Below, in pieces: positions 1 to 13,116 of a stretch of 64,000 nt of DNA. The stretch is from Vespa crabro. Lineage: Eukaryota; Arthropoda; Insecta; Hymenoptera; Vespidae. How positions within the stretch are numbered: position 1 is the stretch's first letter; each line of letters opens with the position of its first letter. The translations under genes and the position numbers were made by a program. Where the stretch lies: the NCBI RefSeq assembly GCF_910589235.1, contig NC_060959.1:7349763-7413762 (forward strand), in the 5' to 3' direction. A model generated the notes under the pieces. It did no database searches. It had not been told where the DNA came from and was given only the letters and a program-made list of their open reading frames with translations.

Positions 1-190
1 TTTTTTCTCCCTACTCTCAAAAAAAAAAAAAAAAAGACGCGACGATAATAAAGAGAACGACGGCGACATTGACGTTAGTAACGACGATTCGAATTTGGTC
101 TTTCATTCGGTGCTGACGAAAAAACAAAACTTCTCTTGTGTCTCTTTTATATCCTTTCTTTTTTTTTTTATTTCTTCTGTCTCAAATGAG

Positions 191-1345
191 ATGAGAAAAT
201 TCACAGGATGGCCGATCATTTGTCTGACCATTCTCCTTGCCGAGGACACCATAGCCGATTTGAACGTCTCCTCAAAGATCGATCTCGACTCGAGCGAAAT
301 CCAGCTAACATCGTCCGATCGTCCTGTCATCATCTCAAACCAAAGAGAAAGGATCGTCGATGTTCAAAAGGAACCTTTGATGATACGCATCAACGAACAA
401 CCGAACCCATGGTTACATCGTTCGACTCAGTCCTTCATAAGATCAAGTTTCCCAGAAGATTTAAGAAAACGAAGGACACATCTATCATCCGTGAGCATAC
501 TTTCGTAAAATTAATTAAATACTTTTATATCAATTTCATTTTAAAATATATCTCTCGAGTTTTAATTTATCACATTGAATATGGATTATAGTGACGATTA
601 AAATAGAAAAACAAAAAAAGAAAAAGAAAGAAAATTCTATTTTAAATATTTATATAAAAACTACCACGTCGATCGACTTATTTACGATTATATTTATATC
701 CATATATTTTTTGTATAGGCAGTAACGTAAAATTTTTCGTTACATTATTGAAAAAAAAAATAAAAAAATAGAGAGAGAGAAAAAAAAAGAATGAAAATAT
801 TTTGTTTGAATTTGATGAATGACTCTGTAATACGCATTTCTATGGTGGGACGGATATTATAAATTCTGGACTTGTAACTCGCGATTCCATTTTGCAGGAA
901 AAGGAAATAAAGGAAAGGAAGGAGAGGGTTATACAGGGAATGTTAACGTTTCATTTATTTCCGTTGAAACAAGAAATACCCGAGACGCGTACCGCGTAAA
1001 ATCGTTTTACGAGTCTTTCCAACGGCGTAAACTGTAAAAAGTATGACTTTTATGGCGAGTGGCGCATTTTAGTCGTATTTCCTTACTTCTCGTTTATCTT
1101 TAATGTAAAGTACCAAAGACCTAGTTTCGTTTTAAGAAACTCAATAGCTCATTTATTTTATTTGGATAATTATTAAATGTGACAAGATGGTAGTACACTT
1201 TTTTTTTTTTTTTTTTATTTACCGCATATTCGACAATTCGAAAATATGAGTAAATCATTTGAACAATTTACTTTGTATATGAATATACAAAATTTTTTAT
1301 ACTTTGTATATAAAATTTTAAGCGAACTAATTATCAAAAATCTTG

Positions 1346-1397
<52 letters not shown>

Positions 1398-2707
1398 AGA
1401 TTGTACAAGGCATTCGTACGACAATTTTAACAAAATTAAAAGTAAAAATGATTTGTTTCTTATTAACAACTATTTTATTAGCATAATCGATGTTTTATTG
1501 TATTTGAAGTCGAATTTCTTTTTTTTTTTGTTTGTTTATTTGTTTTTTTCTTCTTTTTTTTTTAGGGATCGGCGACAAACACTCCAAACACTCCAAACAC
1601 TCCAAACACTGTTGTAAACAACGTACGAATTTTTGTAAACGAAAACGAGACGGAAAAGGGATCGAATGTTGCATCCTGCGAAAATGGTGTTTGCGACGTA
1701 TCGGTTTCGTCGAAAATCGACGACGAGGGAAACATTGTGACGGACGTACACATCACCATAATCACAAACACAAAGCCGAACATCGAGGTCGCCGAAATTC
1801 CGGTTATCGATGGATTTCGGGGCATAGAAGAGAACATACCTCGCCCATCGTCTCCCGTGTTTCATCCTCTGGATCATGTGAAACCGACTTTCACTCATTT
1901 TCTGCGTAACGATATACCGCAAGTAATGTCACTTTCCTTTTTTATTTTTTATTTATTTTCTTCTTTTTTTTTTTTTTCTTTTTCCTTCACATCAAACTCA
2001 TCGATATTAAATAAAAGTTAATGCGAAATGAAATAGCATACCTACGACGTTAATTTATTTTTTGATTGCTTATTGGCTGTAATTAATTCAATTTATTTCC
2101 AATCTCTCGCGCGTAAAATGTACGAAAAGTAATATAAGAAAAGAACAAGAAAAAAAAAAAGAAAAGAAGAAGAAGAAAAAAAAAGAGTATACAAGATTTT
2201 AATTTTTACACTTTCTGCATAAAATAAATATTAAAATGTTTTCAATTGGTATTTCGAAAATTCAACATCGAGATACATTGTAAATATCTTTTGATTACAC
2301 GATAATGACACGATCGTACAAGTCATTTTAATTTATATAATGTTTCAAAGATTAATAGAGATGATAATGAAAATTTGTTTGCAATTATATTTAGAATTAG
2401 ATATCTTTCGTAATTCATCGTATTATTTTTTCTTCTGTTTTCTTATTTATCTTTCTTTTTTTGTCGATTACGTCAGGTTCAAGTACGTGGATTTGTGGAA
2501 CCAAACAACGGAGAAATTCATTTTCAAGATCGAAGAAACTACGGAAAAATATTTCCGGCTACATACCGATGGTATAACGGGAATAATCATGAACAACGTG
2601 GATACAACAAGGGTTTTCAAGATTCTAGGTCGTGGCTTCCGCGAAGAGTTATTGTCGACGATAAGATCGAAGCACCGCTTAGTAAAACGAAGCAATCCGA
2701 GAAATAA
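191..2707 (+). CDS. Secreted orphan protein 1, three exons, about 295 aa
   Basis: I do not recognise this family. The model joins exons 191-490, 1566-1922 and 2477-2707, all in phase 0. The ATG at 191 opens a signal peptide (MRKFTGWPIICLTILLAEDT, cleaved near IA-DL). Donors are GTGAGC at 491 and GTAATG at 1923; acceptors are the poly-T TTTAG at 1565 and CGTCAG at 2476. Exon 2 starts with a 9-bp tandem repeat giving TPN-TPN-TPN, then a Cys pair (SCENGVCDV) and a polar stretch with DVHITIITNT. Exon 3 is rich in Asn, Arg and aromatic residues and contains PNNGEIHFQ and RSWLPRR. A secreted extracellular role is inferred from the signal peptide and lack of other membrane segments. It is convergent with the minus-strand gene ending at 3243. 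The ATG at 186 is out of frame and stops at once, so 191 is preferred. Confidence 0.7.
491..1565 (+). other. Intron 1 of secreted orphan 1
   Basis: AT-rich intron with no supported gene. It contains a poly-T run near 1200-1216 and an (AAT)n tract at about 1346-1396. Apparent poly-Asn or poly-Leu reading frames here are products of that microsatellite. Confidence 0.6.
1581..1607 (+). repeat. 9-bp tandem repeat inside exon 2
   Basis: Three exact copies of ACTCCAAAC, in frame, encode Thr-Pro-Asn three times just after the exon 2 acceptor. A unit of three codons can gain or lose copies without a frameshift. Confidence 0.85.
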
Positions 2708-3242
2708 AAGATTTCTAGATGCTAGAAACAATGTAACTATCATCATACAGTGATTCTTTTGTTGAGTATGTAAATCTGGATTGAGTATGAAATGAGAGAA
2801 AAAAAAAAAATAGGAAAGAGAACAAATATATTGTGAAAATGCAGATATATGTTAAAGTCATTTTTCTTTATTCCTTATCTTCTCTATCAAAAGAGACATA
2901 CAATATTTGGATTAATAATAAATACGAAAAATTTTTGATACGATAGCAGATGCTAACTTTTTTTTTCTCTACTATTTCTTTTTTTTTTTTTTTGTTTCTT
3001 TTTTCTTTTCTTTTATTAATCCTTTTATTTCCTGCACATATGAGGTAGTAATCTTTATAACGTGGAAATTGAAATTTTTATTAAAGTTACCCTGAGAAAT
3101 AAACATTTTGCATTACATTCTATGCAAAGATTTAGTTTAATTGAATGTGCACATTTGCATATACATACATGTGATATAGATATATAGAGACACACACATA
3201 CACACACACACAAACATATATATTTAATACATTATAGTAAGA

Positions 3243-6128
3243 TTATTTATCTTGGATAGTACGGAAGGTAATTTTTCCATTGTCATTTACTCCAGTGGTC
3301 GCTGATTTGTGACCAATAGTTCTTCCAGTGCCATCTGTTGCACTAGAAGAATGGGAACTAGCAAAAACACCATATTGTCCTCTTGATGGTGGTGGTAATT
3401 CATTAGCAAATCGAGACTCTATTCCTGGAGCAGCCTATATCATTGACGATAACAAATTATAATCATTTATTAATATCTTTATTCAAACTGATGATTAATT
3501 TTATGATTTAAAAAGTCAAATATAAATATTTATTTTTTCTCATTTAACATAATATTTAGAAATCTCTAGTAACTTAGTCGTATAATTTTTTATAATTACA
3601 GAAAAAAAAAAAAATAAAGTACTTACAGGATTTATCTCAGCAGCCTGAAAACCACCCCTAGGCCCGACACTAATGCTCGAAATAGCAGATTGCAATCCTG
3701 GTTCAGAAGAACCTGGTCCGGAATTTAATCCATTGCTTGCCTCGAATATCCTATATATCCAAAAAAGAATAAAAAAATATTTTCGTATCGAATATTTTCA
3801 AATAGATTCAACGAAAAACTCACGCTCGTTGTTGAGCTTCGATTTGTGCTTGAATAGCCTTGAAATGTTCTTCCATCATGCGTTGGTGAGCTGCAAAATT
3901 GTTGCCAAAATCTGAGTCAAATCCAGAATGGGGGAAACCGAAGCCAGGATCTGCCAAAACGTGCAAAATCATTTATATAAGATTTTCTATTGGATTCTAT
4001 CCAAAGTAACTTTTAACCCTTTAACAATTTAGATCGTCAAAAATGGAAGACAAAAAGAAGTAGGTTAAAAATATTTTTTGAATATTTCCTTATCATTTTA
4101 TGACATTGTTAAAGAGTTAATTGAACTTATATGTAACACTGATTTACGTATAATATTACGTTGCTAATGTAATTTTTTACTTGAGGATTTGTTCCATTTT
4201 AAAAGAATTAGTTTAGGTTGTCTTACAAAATATACTTATACTTGATATATCGTTTTACATCCATTAATATTCTAGGCGATCGTTTTGTAGTCTCTGATAG
4301 ACCAGGAATTCGCATTTTTCTACATCTACATTCTCTACATCGTTTAATAATCTATCCTCTTTAAATATGTTTTAAATCGTTCTTATGTAATAATAATTTG
4401 TAAACATTTTAACTATCTTAATAATAACGTTCAAATCGATCTTTTCATTTTGCCAATTACAAATTTCGTTTGAAATCATTTCTATACAAATAACATTCAG
4501 TTCCAATACCGTAGTATAATAATATTTTTCGAGTAACTGTTACAAAGGATTTGAATACAGTCGATCGATCGTTAGATCAGACTATTGTGTTCCTACCTAT
4601 GTTACCAGGAAGGTATGCTGAATTATCCATATATCCCGCTCCAGCATTATTGTCGGGGAATGCACCACGACTACCAAACGACGGTCCAGTACCAGAAGAA
4701 GCACCAGCAGATGCTCCAGCGTAACCAGGCCCGGAATTAGTCCAGGCATAATTAGGTCCCTGAACCGAATTTACGGCGGGATAATCGAAATTGGGAGTGT
4801 AAGGACCTCCGTAAAAAGAATTTGGAAAAGTTTGTGGTCCAATTGATGGTATAGAATTAGGATTACTAATTGGATGTGCATTATTACCAGTTGGCGAATT
4901 ATTCGAAGATTTAGGCTTATCTTCCGTATCGAAAGAAGAACGCGAACTAGTGATAGGTTTTATAGGATTATTTTGAGGAATGTCATTGATTGGCCATTTA
5001 TTACCAGGAGTGTATTCATTTGGATTATAAAATGGATTATTAGGATAGAATCCACTACGTGAATCGTACGCTGGATAGATTGGGTGGCCGCCCGATGATG
5101 TACCGGCACTGGCGAAACTGCTAGCCGATGCACTCGCTGATCCTCCGGGACTATTACTGGTACTGGTAAATGCATAGTTAGGACCGTAAGGTGGTATAGA
5201 GTTAAATCCAGGGAATGGATAGTTACCACCAGTCAATGGATAACCCAAATTTAACATTGACGGTAAAGATGGACTCTTGTCTTTTTTATCAGGTGTATCC
5301 GGTTTTATACGGGATGACACAGACGATGGTTTTTTCTCAGGTTTTTCATCGGAGTTACTAGGTTTCGATGAAGAATCATCTTTCTCTTCAAAGGCCGATC
5401 TTAAACCCAATTGTGGTTTGCTCGTTGCTTCGGTAATAGGTTTAGTAGTCGTTTCTGTTGATGTAGGATTTGATTTAGTGGTCGTGGCTTTGGTAGTGCC
5501 ACTTGTCGGCTTAGGAGTTGACTTAGGAGTCGATGGGGTAGTTTTCGTAGTGGTAGGACTTTTAGTGCTAGGATTCACAGTGCCAGAACTTGCAGTATTA
5601 GAAGTCGTAGTGTCAGGACTTGCAGTGTTAGAAGTCGTAGTGTCAGGACTTGCAGTGTTAGGAGTCGTAGTGCCAGGATTCTTATTGTTAGTACTAGTGC
5701 TGTCCTCGCTGCTCTTTCTAGTAGTCGTAGTAGACGAATCAACCGCACGTTTTATAATCTTGGCTATATTGTAGTATTCACCATTGTTCCTTTCGACATC
5801 TTGATCGATAAAAATATAATACACGTAGAATTATCCGATTAATTATATTTCTATTTATATTACGTGTACTTTTATTCATGCCATTAGTCCAATTAGACTT
5901 CCCTTACCAAACATAAAACACACTTAAAGTTTCAACGTGAATGTTAATTAACTAAAATGTTAATAATTAGAATTTATTTGATGATGATTATTCGACGTAC
6001 GTGGTACTCTTTAAACATTCATATATTATCGCTTCAACGTTATCAACGAAAAAAATAACAAAAATTTTTTCGTATCATGTAAATATGATAAAGCACATAA
6101 ACGTTTCACTCGATATATATATACATGC

Positions 6129-6163
<35 letters not shown>

Positions 6164-6563
6164 TTGATGCGATGATTTTCAATTTATAAATAGCATATTT
6201 TCAATAAATTTAAGATATAAATAATTTCTCCAATAATTTATCCCTTTTTCAACAAATTATCCAAACGTTTTGAGATGCCATTATGGTGATGAGATGAAAA
6301 ACGATAACGAAAAGTAAAGAGGGAGGGAAGGAAAATATCGATGTTTCTCTTTGGGTCAAGGTAGAGAACAGAAACGAGGTCATGGTTCAGAAACGTCTCG
6401 GTAGATTATTTTACTTTGAACCGTGATGTTTGTCGGCTTACATATATATTACATGCAAACGATGCTGTACCGCTCAATGTCGCCATCATTATTATATATA
6501 CATTGATAAACGGATATGACTATCTATTACCGCTATTATAGACACATACATGCATATATATAA

Positions 6564-6606
<43 letters not shown>

Positions 6607-6848
6607 TAGATACATGGAGATGATGGTCTATCTTACAAGTGTGATTCAATTGGATTATCGAATCACTTTGGCTATTAGACGAAACCGGAAATTCTCGTGA
6701 GTCTTAGAAATTTTTAAAAGACGTAATAGTTAAATCACTTTTACAATCTTGCTTATAATATATGTTTATTTTATAATATTATTATCATATAAATTTCGTA
6801 ATAATTATAATTTAAAAATGGAAATAATTATTTTATGTAATACGTAGA

Positions 6849-6893
<45 letters not shown>

Positions 6894-7040
6894 GTTATAG
6901 GATATAAAATCTTAATATAAAAATTTTAAGACTTCCAAAATGTTTTTAATTTTTATGAATCTTCCGATATCGAATAATATTCAAATTAATTCAAAACATT
7001 AGACACATGTTCGAATTGATTTAAAATCCACCATTATATA

Positions 7041-7090
<50 letters not shown>

Positions 7091-7944
7091 CATATAAACG
7101 TTAGTATTCGCAATACAGATAAAAAAAAACAAAATTAAAAAATATGACTTATATAGACCAATACATACATACATATATACATACATAGATAAATATTTTG
7201 ACATGCAGAAAAAATTTATAATAAAATCAATCGATCTCTTTGAGACGATCTCTCTTGTCAATCTTCGGAGTTAAAAGAATACTTTGTCTCTTAGATACTT
7301 TGTCTCTTAATTTTCCTTTCGTGTTTTGTTATATAAACGAAGTCGTCAAGACGTTTTCACAGACGGACGAATTTACGTCTTGACATCTTGCAATAATCTT
7401 TGAAATCCTGGCTCAGCAATTCTTTTTTAAATACATGAAGATGACTTGCGTTTACGTAAGACAATTCGGAATTTATTTTTTCTTTTATTATTAATAGCGT
7501 GAAATTGCTATTAAAAATGTTTTTCCGGTATTTTTTTTACACCTTTTCACGATATCCTCGAAGCGATCGACAGATTTTCGTCGTATATATAAATTACAAA
7601 TTATACACATATTCGCACAGTACGATATCGTATCGTAAAAATAAAAAAAAAAACAAAAAAAAAACAAAAGAAACCAATTCATTCCTTCGTCGATCATTGT
7701 CTTTTGTCCATTAATGTTAGCATAAACGACAACACACATATACGTATACATGAAAAACGATCAAGTAGAAATTCTCTTATGTGTTAGTGAAACGAACATA
7801 TTTACTTAGGACATATCTCTCAGTATACCATTTTGCGCGTATCGAAACGAATAAAACTTTCGTATGTCTAAAGATGTTATTTTTCTTCTTGTATTAAAAA
7901 TTTTTCCATTAATTTTCTTTTTATTTTTTTACTTTAATTTATTA

Positions 7945-7983
<39 letters not shown>

Positions 7984-8096
7984 ATATTTTTTCGTTGTAG
8001 GTACTCACCTCTACGATGCCGGGCAGAAGGACGGAATTCGGCGTTGGATCCAACGAATACAAAAAGAAGCAGTAGAGCGTAGATCCTGATGTCCAT
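3243..8096 (-). CDS. Secreted mucin-like and Ser/Ala/Gly-rich (silk-like) protein, five exons, about 577 aa
   Basis: Family not recognised. Exons on the minus strand are 8096-8009, 5799-4597, 3950-3824, 3750-3627 and 3434-3243; the phases match at each join (1, 1, 2, 0). The ATG at 8096 starts a signal peptide (MDIRIYALLLLFVFVGSNA). After a dibasic KR near residue 46 comes a Thr/Ser/Pro-rich mucin-like stretch (about 50-154) with a ten-residue ASPDTTTSNT repeat. Two related modules follow, GPNYAFT...SASASASSFASAG near 235-262 and GPNYAWT...GASAGASSGTG near 377-400, within Pro/Tyr/Gly-rich sequence. Exon 3 encodes a likely helix (HQRMMEEHFKAIQAQIEAQQ), and the tail ends NGKITFRTIQDK. A heavily O-glycosylated extracellular, silk- or mucus-like structural role is an inference. 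The exon 4 acceptor at 3751-3752 was chosen because the nearer AG at 3741-3742 gives an immediate stop. Confidence 0.75.
5591..5680 (-). repeat. Three 30-bp tandem coding repeats
   Basis: Copies lie at about 5591-5620, 5621-5650 and 5651-5680 and encode a ten-residue unit close to ASPDTTTSNT in the mucin-like region. The first two copies are nearly identical and the third has diverged, consistent with in-frame repeat expansion. Confidence 0.85.
5802..8008 (-). other. Long intron 1 separating the signal-peptide exon
   Basis: Holds several long (TA)n tracts (about 6132-6160, 6567-6602, 6852-6890 and 7047-7089) and a 35-nt poly-T run at 7948-7982 just beyond the donor. No supported gene. The short frames seen here are driven by the repeats. 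Confidence 0.6.
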
Positions 8097-8351
8097 CGCG
8101 CGTATAGATCGTCGAGATAGTGTGCCTTAATAACAGCAACAACAAAAATGCAAAAAAAAAAAAATAAGAGAGATAAAGGGTGAGAAACAAAAAAAGAAAT
8201 ACAACAAGACAAAAAGAAATAGAATTATTATTACGTTCCGGCTTATTACTCTTCGTCGTATCTATACGTTGATGTTACCACTGAACGCGAGACAAAAAAA
8301 ATTATCGCGAAAGGAATAAATTCAGTTGTGCGTCGTTGTTGCAAGAGAATG

Positions 8352-8386
8352 ACTGAGTCAGCTGGTGTCGGCGATCATCTTATATA
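8352..8386 (-). promoter_or_regulatory. TATA box and CAGT initiator of the mucin/silk-like gene
   Basis: On the minus strand, TATATAAG begins at 8386, and TCAGT has its A (candidate +1) at 8354, 32 bp downstream. The ATG at 8096 would then have a 5' UTR of about 258 nt. The arrangement nearly matches the promoters at 11572, 24431 and 36317. Confidence 0.6.
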
Positions 8387-8880
8387 GCATTCGCTCGTAT
8401 CAACAACGTTACCTCCTTAAAGTATTCTTCAAAGGCGCGATAGCCCGTTCGCGAAAACTTTTACATCCTTTCTGCTAAATCATCGAGCTATTAATTGCAT
8501 CCAGTCGGAACTTCGAAATCCCCAAAAAAATAATTGTTTTTGAATCGAATAAATGAATGATGCAATCGTTCGATATATACATATATAAATATATGTATAT
8601 ATGCGATAAGAGTTATTTGTTTAGTCATTTTTTTTTTAACTTATTAATATTATACAGATATTGTTATTAACTAAACACGCTAAACAAGATTAATTAATCA
8701 TCCACGTCTTTCTGCTTTTTCGCAATTTTTCGAAAATGGGAATCAAATATATTCCTACGATTAACGGTATTGTACAATAAACGAATCAACCATGCTTAGT
8801 TCAAGATAAACTCGAATTTCCATTTTTCAATTTATATTCGTTTTTATTTACATAAATGAAAGAAAGAGAGAATTAAATTA

Positions 8881-8930
<50 letters not shown>

Positions 8931-9067
8931 GAACATACGATTATAACGATAGAGATTTCATATCCTTTCATTACTCTTTTTAGCATATCAATAGCATAGA
9001 CCTTGGCAATGATCTTGTCTGTTCTATACTAGGTCAAAACAATCATACATAACCAACCAAAATCTGA

Positions 9068-9126
<59 letters not shown>

Positions 9127-9903
9127 TCGATTATTGTATTTAAAATTCTTAATCGTTTGAGTGAAACAGTCGATAACCCTGAACGATAAAGTGGTCGAGC
9201 AAATGAAGGTCAAAGTTCTTCTTGTTAATTAAATATTAAAATTGAGTCATTTCGATCTTTCTTTTTTCTTTTTTTCTTCTTTTTTTTTTTTAGAAAAATT
9301 TTTGATACGATTCGAATTTTATAAGTTTTGTATAGAAATAGAGAAGAAAAAATAAAATAAAATAAAATAAAATAAAATAAAATCACCGTAAAGATAAAAT
9401 GTTTTTCTCGTTGTTACATCGTGCCCAGAAGTAGAAACGAGTAATTATTTATAAGCAACCGGATCGTGACCAGTCTGGCATATCCTGTTACGTTGATAAT
9501 CGATCGTCGAGAAACGAAGAATAACGTTTCTCGCACCCCTCGAAGAATTGTACATCGTAAGGAAAAAGAATATTTGTCGATCTACTCGATCGATCGAAAG
9601 ATCAAATAATAATTAGACATAATATGTATGGTTCATCGATTAATGGGTAGCAGCTATAAAATTGGTACCTAGCTTTATAAACTGCGAAGAATCTTTTGCA
9701 GTAAATCGTTAGAATTTTATCATCAAAATGAAGGACAAAGAGAATCATGTTATTTAAGAGCTATGAATATCATAGGGAGAACTTTCCAATTATTCCTATG
9801 CAGTTTCATCATTTCGAACGATAACTATCTAAAACGTATATACATTATTTTAAACATACATTCGAATAATTTACTTGTATATAAAAAATTGAATAAATTG
9901 AAA

Positions 9904-9939
<36 letters not shown>

Positions 9940-11339
9940 TATAAATATATGTAAATTATTATAATTTTCGTATATTTATTCATTGTCCGTTTATATTAAA
10001 AATCTTTTGCGTGATAAAAGTAAATGATATAACAAAAAGATAAAAAATAATAAAGTAAATTATTTTCTAAAAAATTCTGAATAAAAAAAGAAAAAAAACC
10101 CCGATAGATGTACCATATATTGGTTTATCCAGTATTATCAGAGCAATCAAACTACATTAAAATATTAGTCATTCGGTACATTTGCCATTTTCAGAAGAAC
10201 CAAACGAAACAAAAGTGAAAATATTCTGATCGATACGCGCGAGAATAATTGCAGCGATGAGTGCTAAAGAAAAATCGACGAAAGAAGACGTATCATACGT
10301 AAATCATGTCGCTGTTTCTTTATTGCAATATTATCGATGTTTGTACAGATGTTGAATGCACGTGTAAAAATATATATATATATACATATCACGAATTTGT
10401 TTTTTTTTCTTTTTCTTTTTTTTTTTTTTTACTTTGGAACGTTTGAATCTTTGTCAATCGAATATCCTCGATTTTATCGGAAAGTCTCGAAAATTCGATA
10501 ATATTTGTTTCAATCGTAATTTTTTTTTTTTTCAAAGAATCAACTCATACCCAATGATATTAGGCCATCATCTCCAAAGTTTTCCACTTAACATCAAAGA
10601 CAAACAAAAGTTTGAATAAATCGTCAACAAAGATCCTATAACAACATCGACGTTTGTTATTATTATTTGATACGAACGTGGCTGACGCTATTGATCATTA
10701 TAATACTGGGAAATACCCACACTGGCGAAAGTAGTTTATCGCGTACGTAATAATTCATTACCATGAATAACAATTTCATTTCCATTATTAAAAATCACTT
10801 TTTCCTTGATAAATCAATTGATAAAGTTCATTGTCAAGGTAACTTAAAATATATTGGTTAATATCATTTTAACGATATTTCAACAAGATGATCAATTAAA
10901 AATTAATATATAAATAGACTCAACAAAATTTATTAAACATTTATCATAAATGTAATGATATATATCAAGGATTATTAGAAATTAACTACGTTTACTTTGA
11001 GTCCGTCTAATCAAGATCGACTTCAATCCTAACGAATAAACCGTATATTAACTCTGTACGTGTCGGTAATAGCATTTTTCCTAATGCCTCATCTAATTAA
11101 ATTGTTAAGAAATTATTTTGAATTTTTTCATTGTTCGTCTGATTAAAAAGTAGATATTTATAAAACTATGACGAACGAGGAGACTCTAATTTTATAATTC
11201 TTTTGATATCTAAATTCCTTACGTAGTACAAGATTAGAAAATTTCCCCTTTGTTAAATGTAATATTATTTTTTCCTTACGTATAAAATTATGAAAATTTC
11301 CTTTTTGTTAAATATAATATTATTTTTAAGACGTTTTTT

Positions 11340-11370
<31 letters not shown>

Positions 11371-11571
11371 TTAGTTTAAGTCTCAATAAAATACAAAAAC
11401 AATTTCCCTCGACTTCTTTAACAAATTTTCGTTGACCTCTTTAAAAATTTCAACGATCCAGGTAGGAAGATACAAAGAGCTTAATATACTTTTAGAAATA
11501 GATAAGATAAATAGGATGGGTCATTAAGTTAATGCTTTCCCTTTGCTATTAGTTCTAAGTTTCCCAATAGA
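8387..11571. other. Intergenic region between divergent secreted genes
   Basis: About 3.2 kb of AT-rich sequence between the minus-strand gene starting at 8096 and the plus-strand gene starting at 11665. It holds (TA)n tracts at about 8884-8929, 9071-9121 and 9909-9933, an (AAAAT)n tract near 9349-9383, and poly-T near 11340-11369. TATA-like words near 9654 and 9676 lead to no usable open frame. I see no gene. Confidence 0.5.
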
Positions 11572-11607
11572 TATAAAAGACGAAGGAACCATCGCAAATT
11601 CGTCAGT
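11572..11607 (+). promoter_or_regulatory. TATA box and TCAGT initiator of secreted orphan 3
   Basis: TATAAAAG starts at 11572, and the A of TCAGT lies at 11605, 33 bp downstream. The predicted 5' UTR to the ATG at 11665 is about 60 nt. This is a textbook arthropod focused core promoter. Confidence 0.7.
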
Positions 11608-11664
11608 AGCGTTTGAAATTTTCTAGTGTCAAGAGATTATTTTTCAAAAGGAATACGTGTAAAA

Positions 11665-13116
11665 ATGATAAAAATAATCAATATGTCATACAGCATCAAC
11701 GCCATTTTTGTGATTTTGATAGTCCTGCAATTGCAAAGTATCGAATGTAAGTTTTATTCTTTAAACCAGTCGGATAAGGATACGTACGATTTTTTTCATT
11801 GATATTTTCTTTCTTCTTCTTCCTTTTTTTTCTCTTTCTTTTTTTTTCCTTTTTATTTTCTTCTTCTTTGCAAATCTAATGAATCACGAAAGCTTTTACG
11901 TTTTCACGTAGTACAATATAAACGTAATTAATATGAATAATTGAAAGATACATATGCTGATCGTGACTCACTCAATGCTTATTATCATTTAACAAACAAC
12001 TCGAACTTTCGACTTCGCATGTTTTTTTTTTTTAATTAAACGAGTTTCTTACTGCAAAGCTTATTGATTTCTTCGAAAAGAAAAAAGAAAAAAAATTATC
12101 TTTAGAGAGTGATATGGATTGAAATTATTTTTTTTTTTAATTTTTTTTCTTTTCATTGTACAGGTAATCCTATCGATAATAAAAAAGATCTAACTAGAGT
12201 TCAACGAAGCATATATTTTCTTGGACCAAATTCGGAGGAATTATCAGACTTTCAACGTTCTTGGAAGTTTCCTTACTTTCCGTCCATAAGTTATATTTTC
12301 AAGGACAATGACGACACTGATGACGATGATGAGGACATACCCGACACAAATGAGAGGCTCGATAAATTGGAAAAGACACAGAAAGAAATTTTAACGCTTT
12401 TGAAGAAATTGGGCGATGGTGAGATTTAAAATTTCGTTAAATAAAATCATAAAATTTCAATTTAAATTCGAACTAATTGTTAAGTAGAAACTTACAAATT
12501 ATACGATTATAAAAAAAAAATTTCGAATTTAAAAAAGATAAAAAAAGAAAAAAGATAGAGTAAATTAAATCGCCATGTTCGTAACGATAAATAATTAAGA
12601 AACAAAATGAAAAACTTTTAACGTTCATTATTTATATGTTATATGACAGATTTATTGGCTATAAAGGATCAAACATCACAGGAACAATCGAATGAAAATA
12701 AAGAAAGTTTTTCGACAATTAATGAGATAAAAGCAACGACTAGTTTTCCAAGCAGCGAGATAAAAACGACCACAAGAAAAAGTATAGAAATAGAATCTGT
12801 CCCCATAATAACTATCAGCACGTTCGACGAAACAATCGCTGAAGAATCTACGGAAGTAGTTTTTCCATCAGCAAACAGTAACATGTTCGTGTCTACGACA
12901 CCTGCTTCAGAAACGATCACCTTTGAGACAATCGAGGAAAATGAAATACCATCGATTTCATTAGAAAATCAAACTCAAACAACTGGAAACGATGAAAATA
13001 TTATCGTAAATCCTAAAACTAGAACCAACAAAATATCGATCGATTTGATTGATCAAAACAATTCTATATTTGACATAAATTTTCCTGAATCTTCTTCGTT
13101 TCCTATTTATGTGTAG
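11665..13116 (+). CDS. Secreted orphan protein 3 with acidic, coiled-coil and Ser/Thr-rich parts, about 267 aa
   Basis: Family not recognised. Exons are 11665-11746, 12164-12418 and 12650-13116, joined by two phase-1 introns (donors GTAAGT and GTGAGA; acceptors TACAG and GACAG). The signal peptide is encoded by exon 1; translation may start at the first ATG or at the in-frame ATG at residue 7, which gives a more usual leader (MSYSINAIFVILIVLQLQS, then IEC). Exon 2 encodes an acidic run (DNDDTDDDDED) followed by a leucine-spaced helix, NERLDKLEKTQKEILTLLKK, which continues across the splice (LGDDLLAIKDQ) and is a likely coiled coil for oligomerisation. Exon 3 is Ser/Thr/Glu-rich and probably disordered. 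The stop is followed within 10 nt by AATAAA (13123-13128). Extracellular location is inferred from the leader. Confidence 0.75.

Noticed and set aside
1246..1617. ORF with a poly-Asn run
   Set aside because: Produced by the (AAT)n microsatellite in intron 1; it overlaps the polypyrimidine tract and acceptor of the real exon 2.
5277..5774. Long Val/Leu-rich plus-strand ORF
   Set aside because: Antisense shadow of the Thr/Ser-rich minus-strand exon (ACN/TCN codons read backwards as GT/GA-type codons).
9654..9757. TATA-like words and CAGT followed by an ATG
   Set aside because: Spacing (24 or 45 bp) does not match the cluster promoters, and the ATG frame stops after nine codons.
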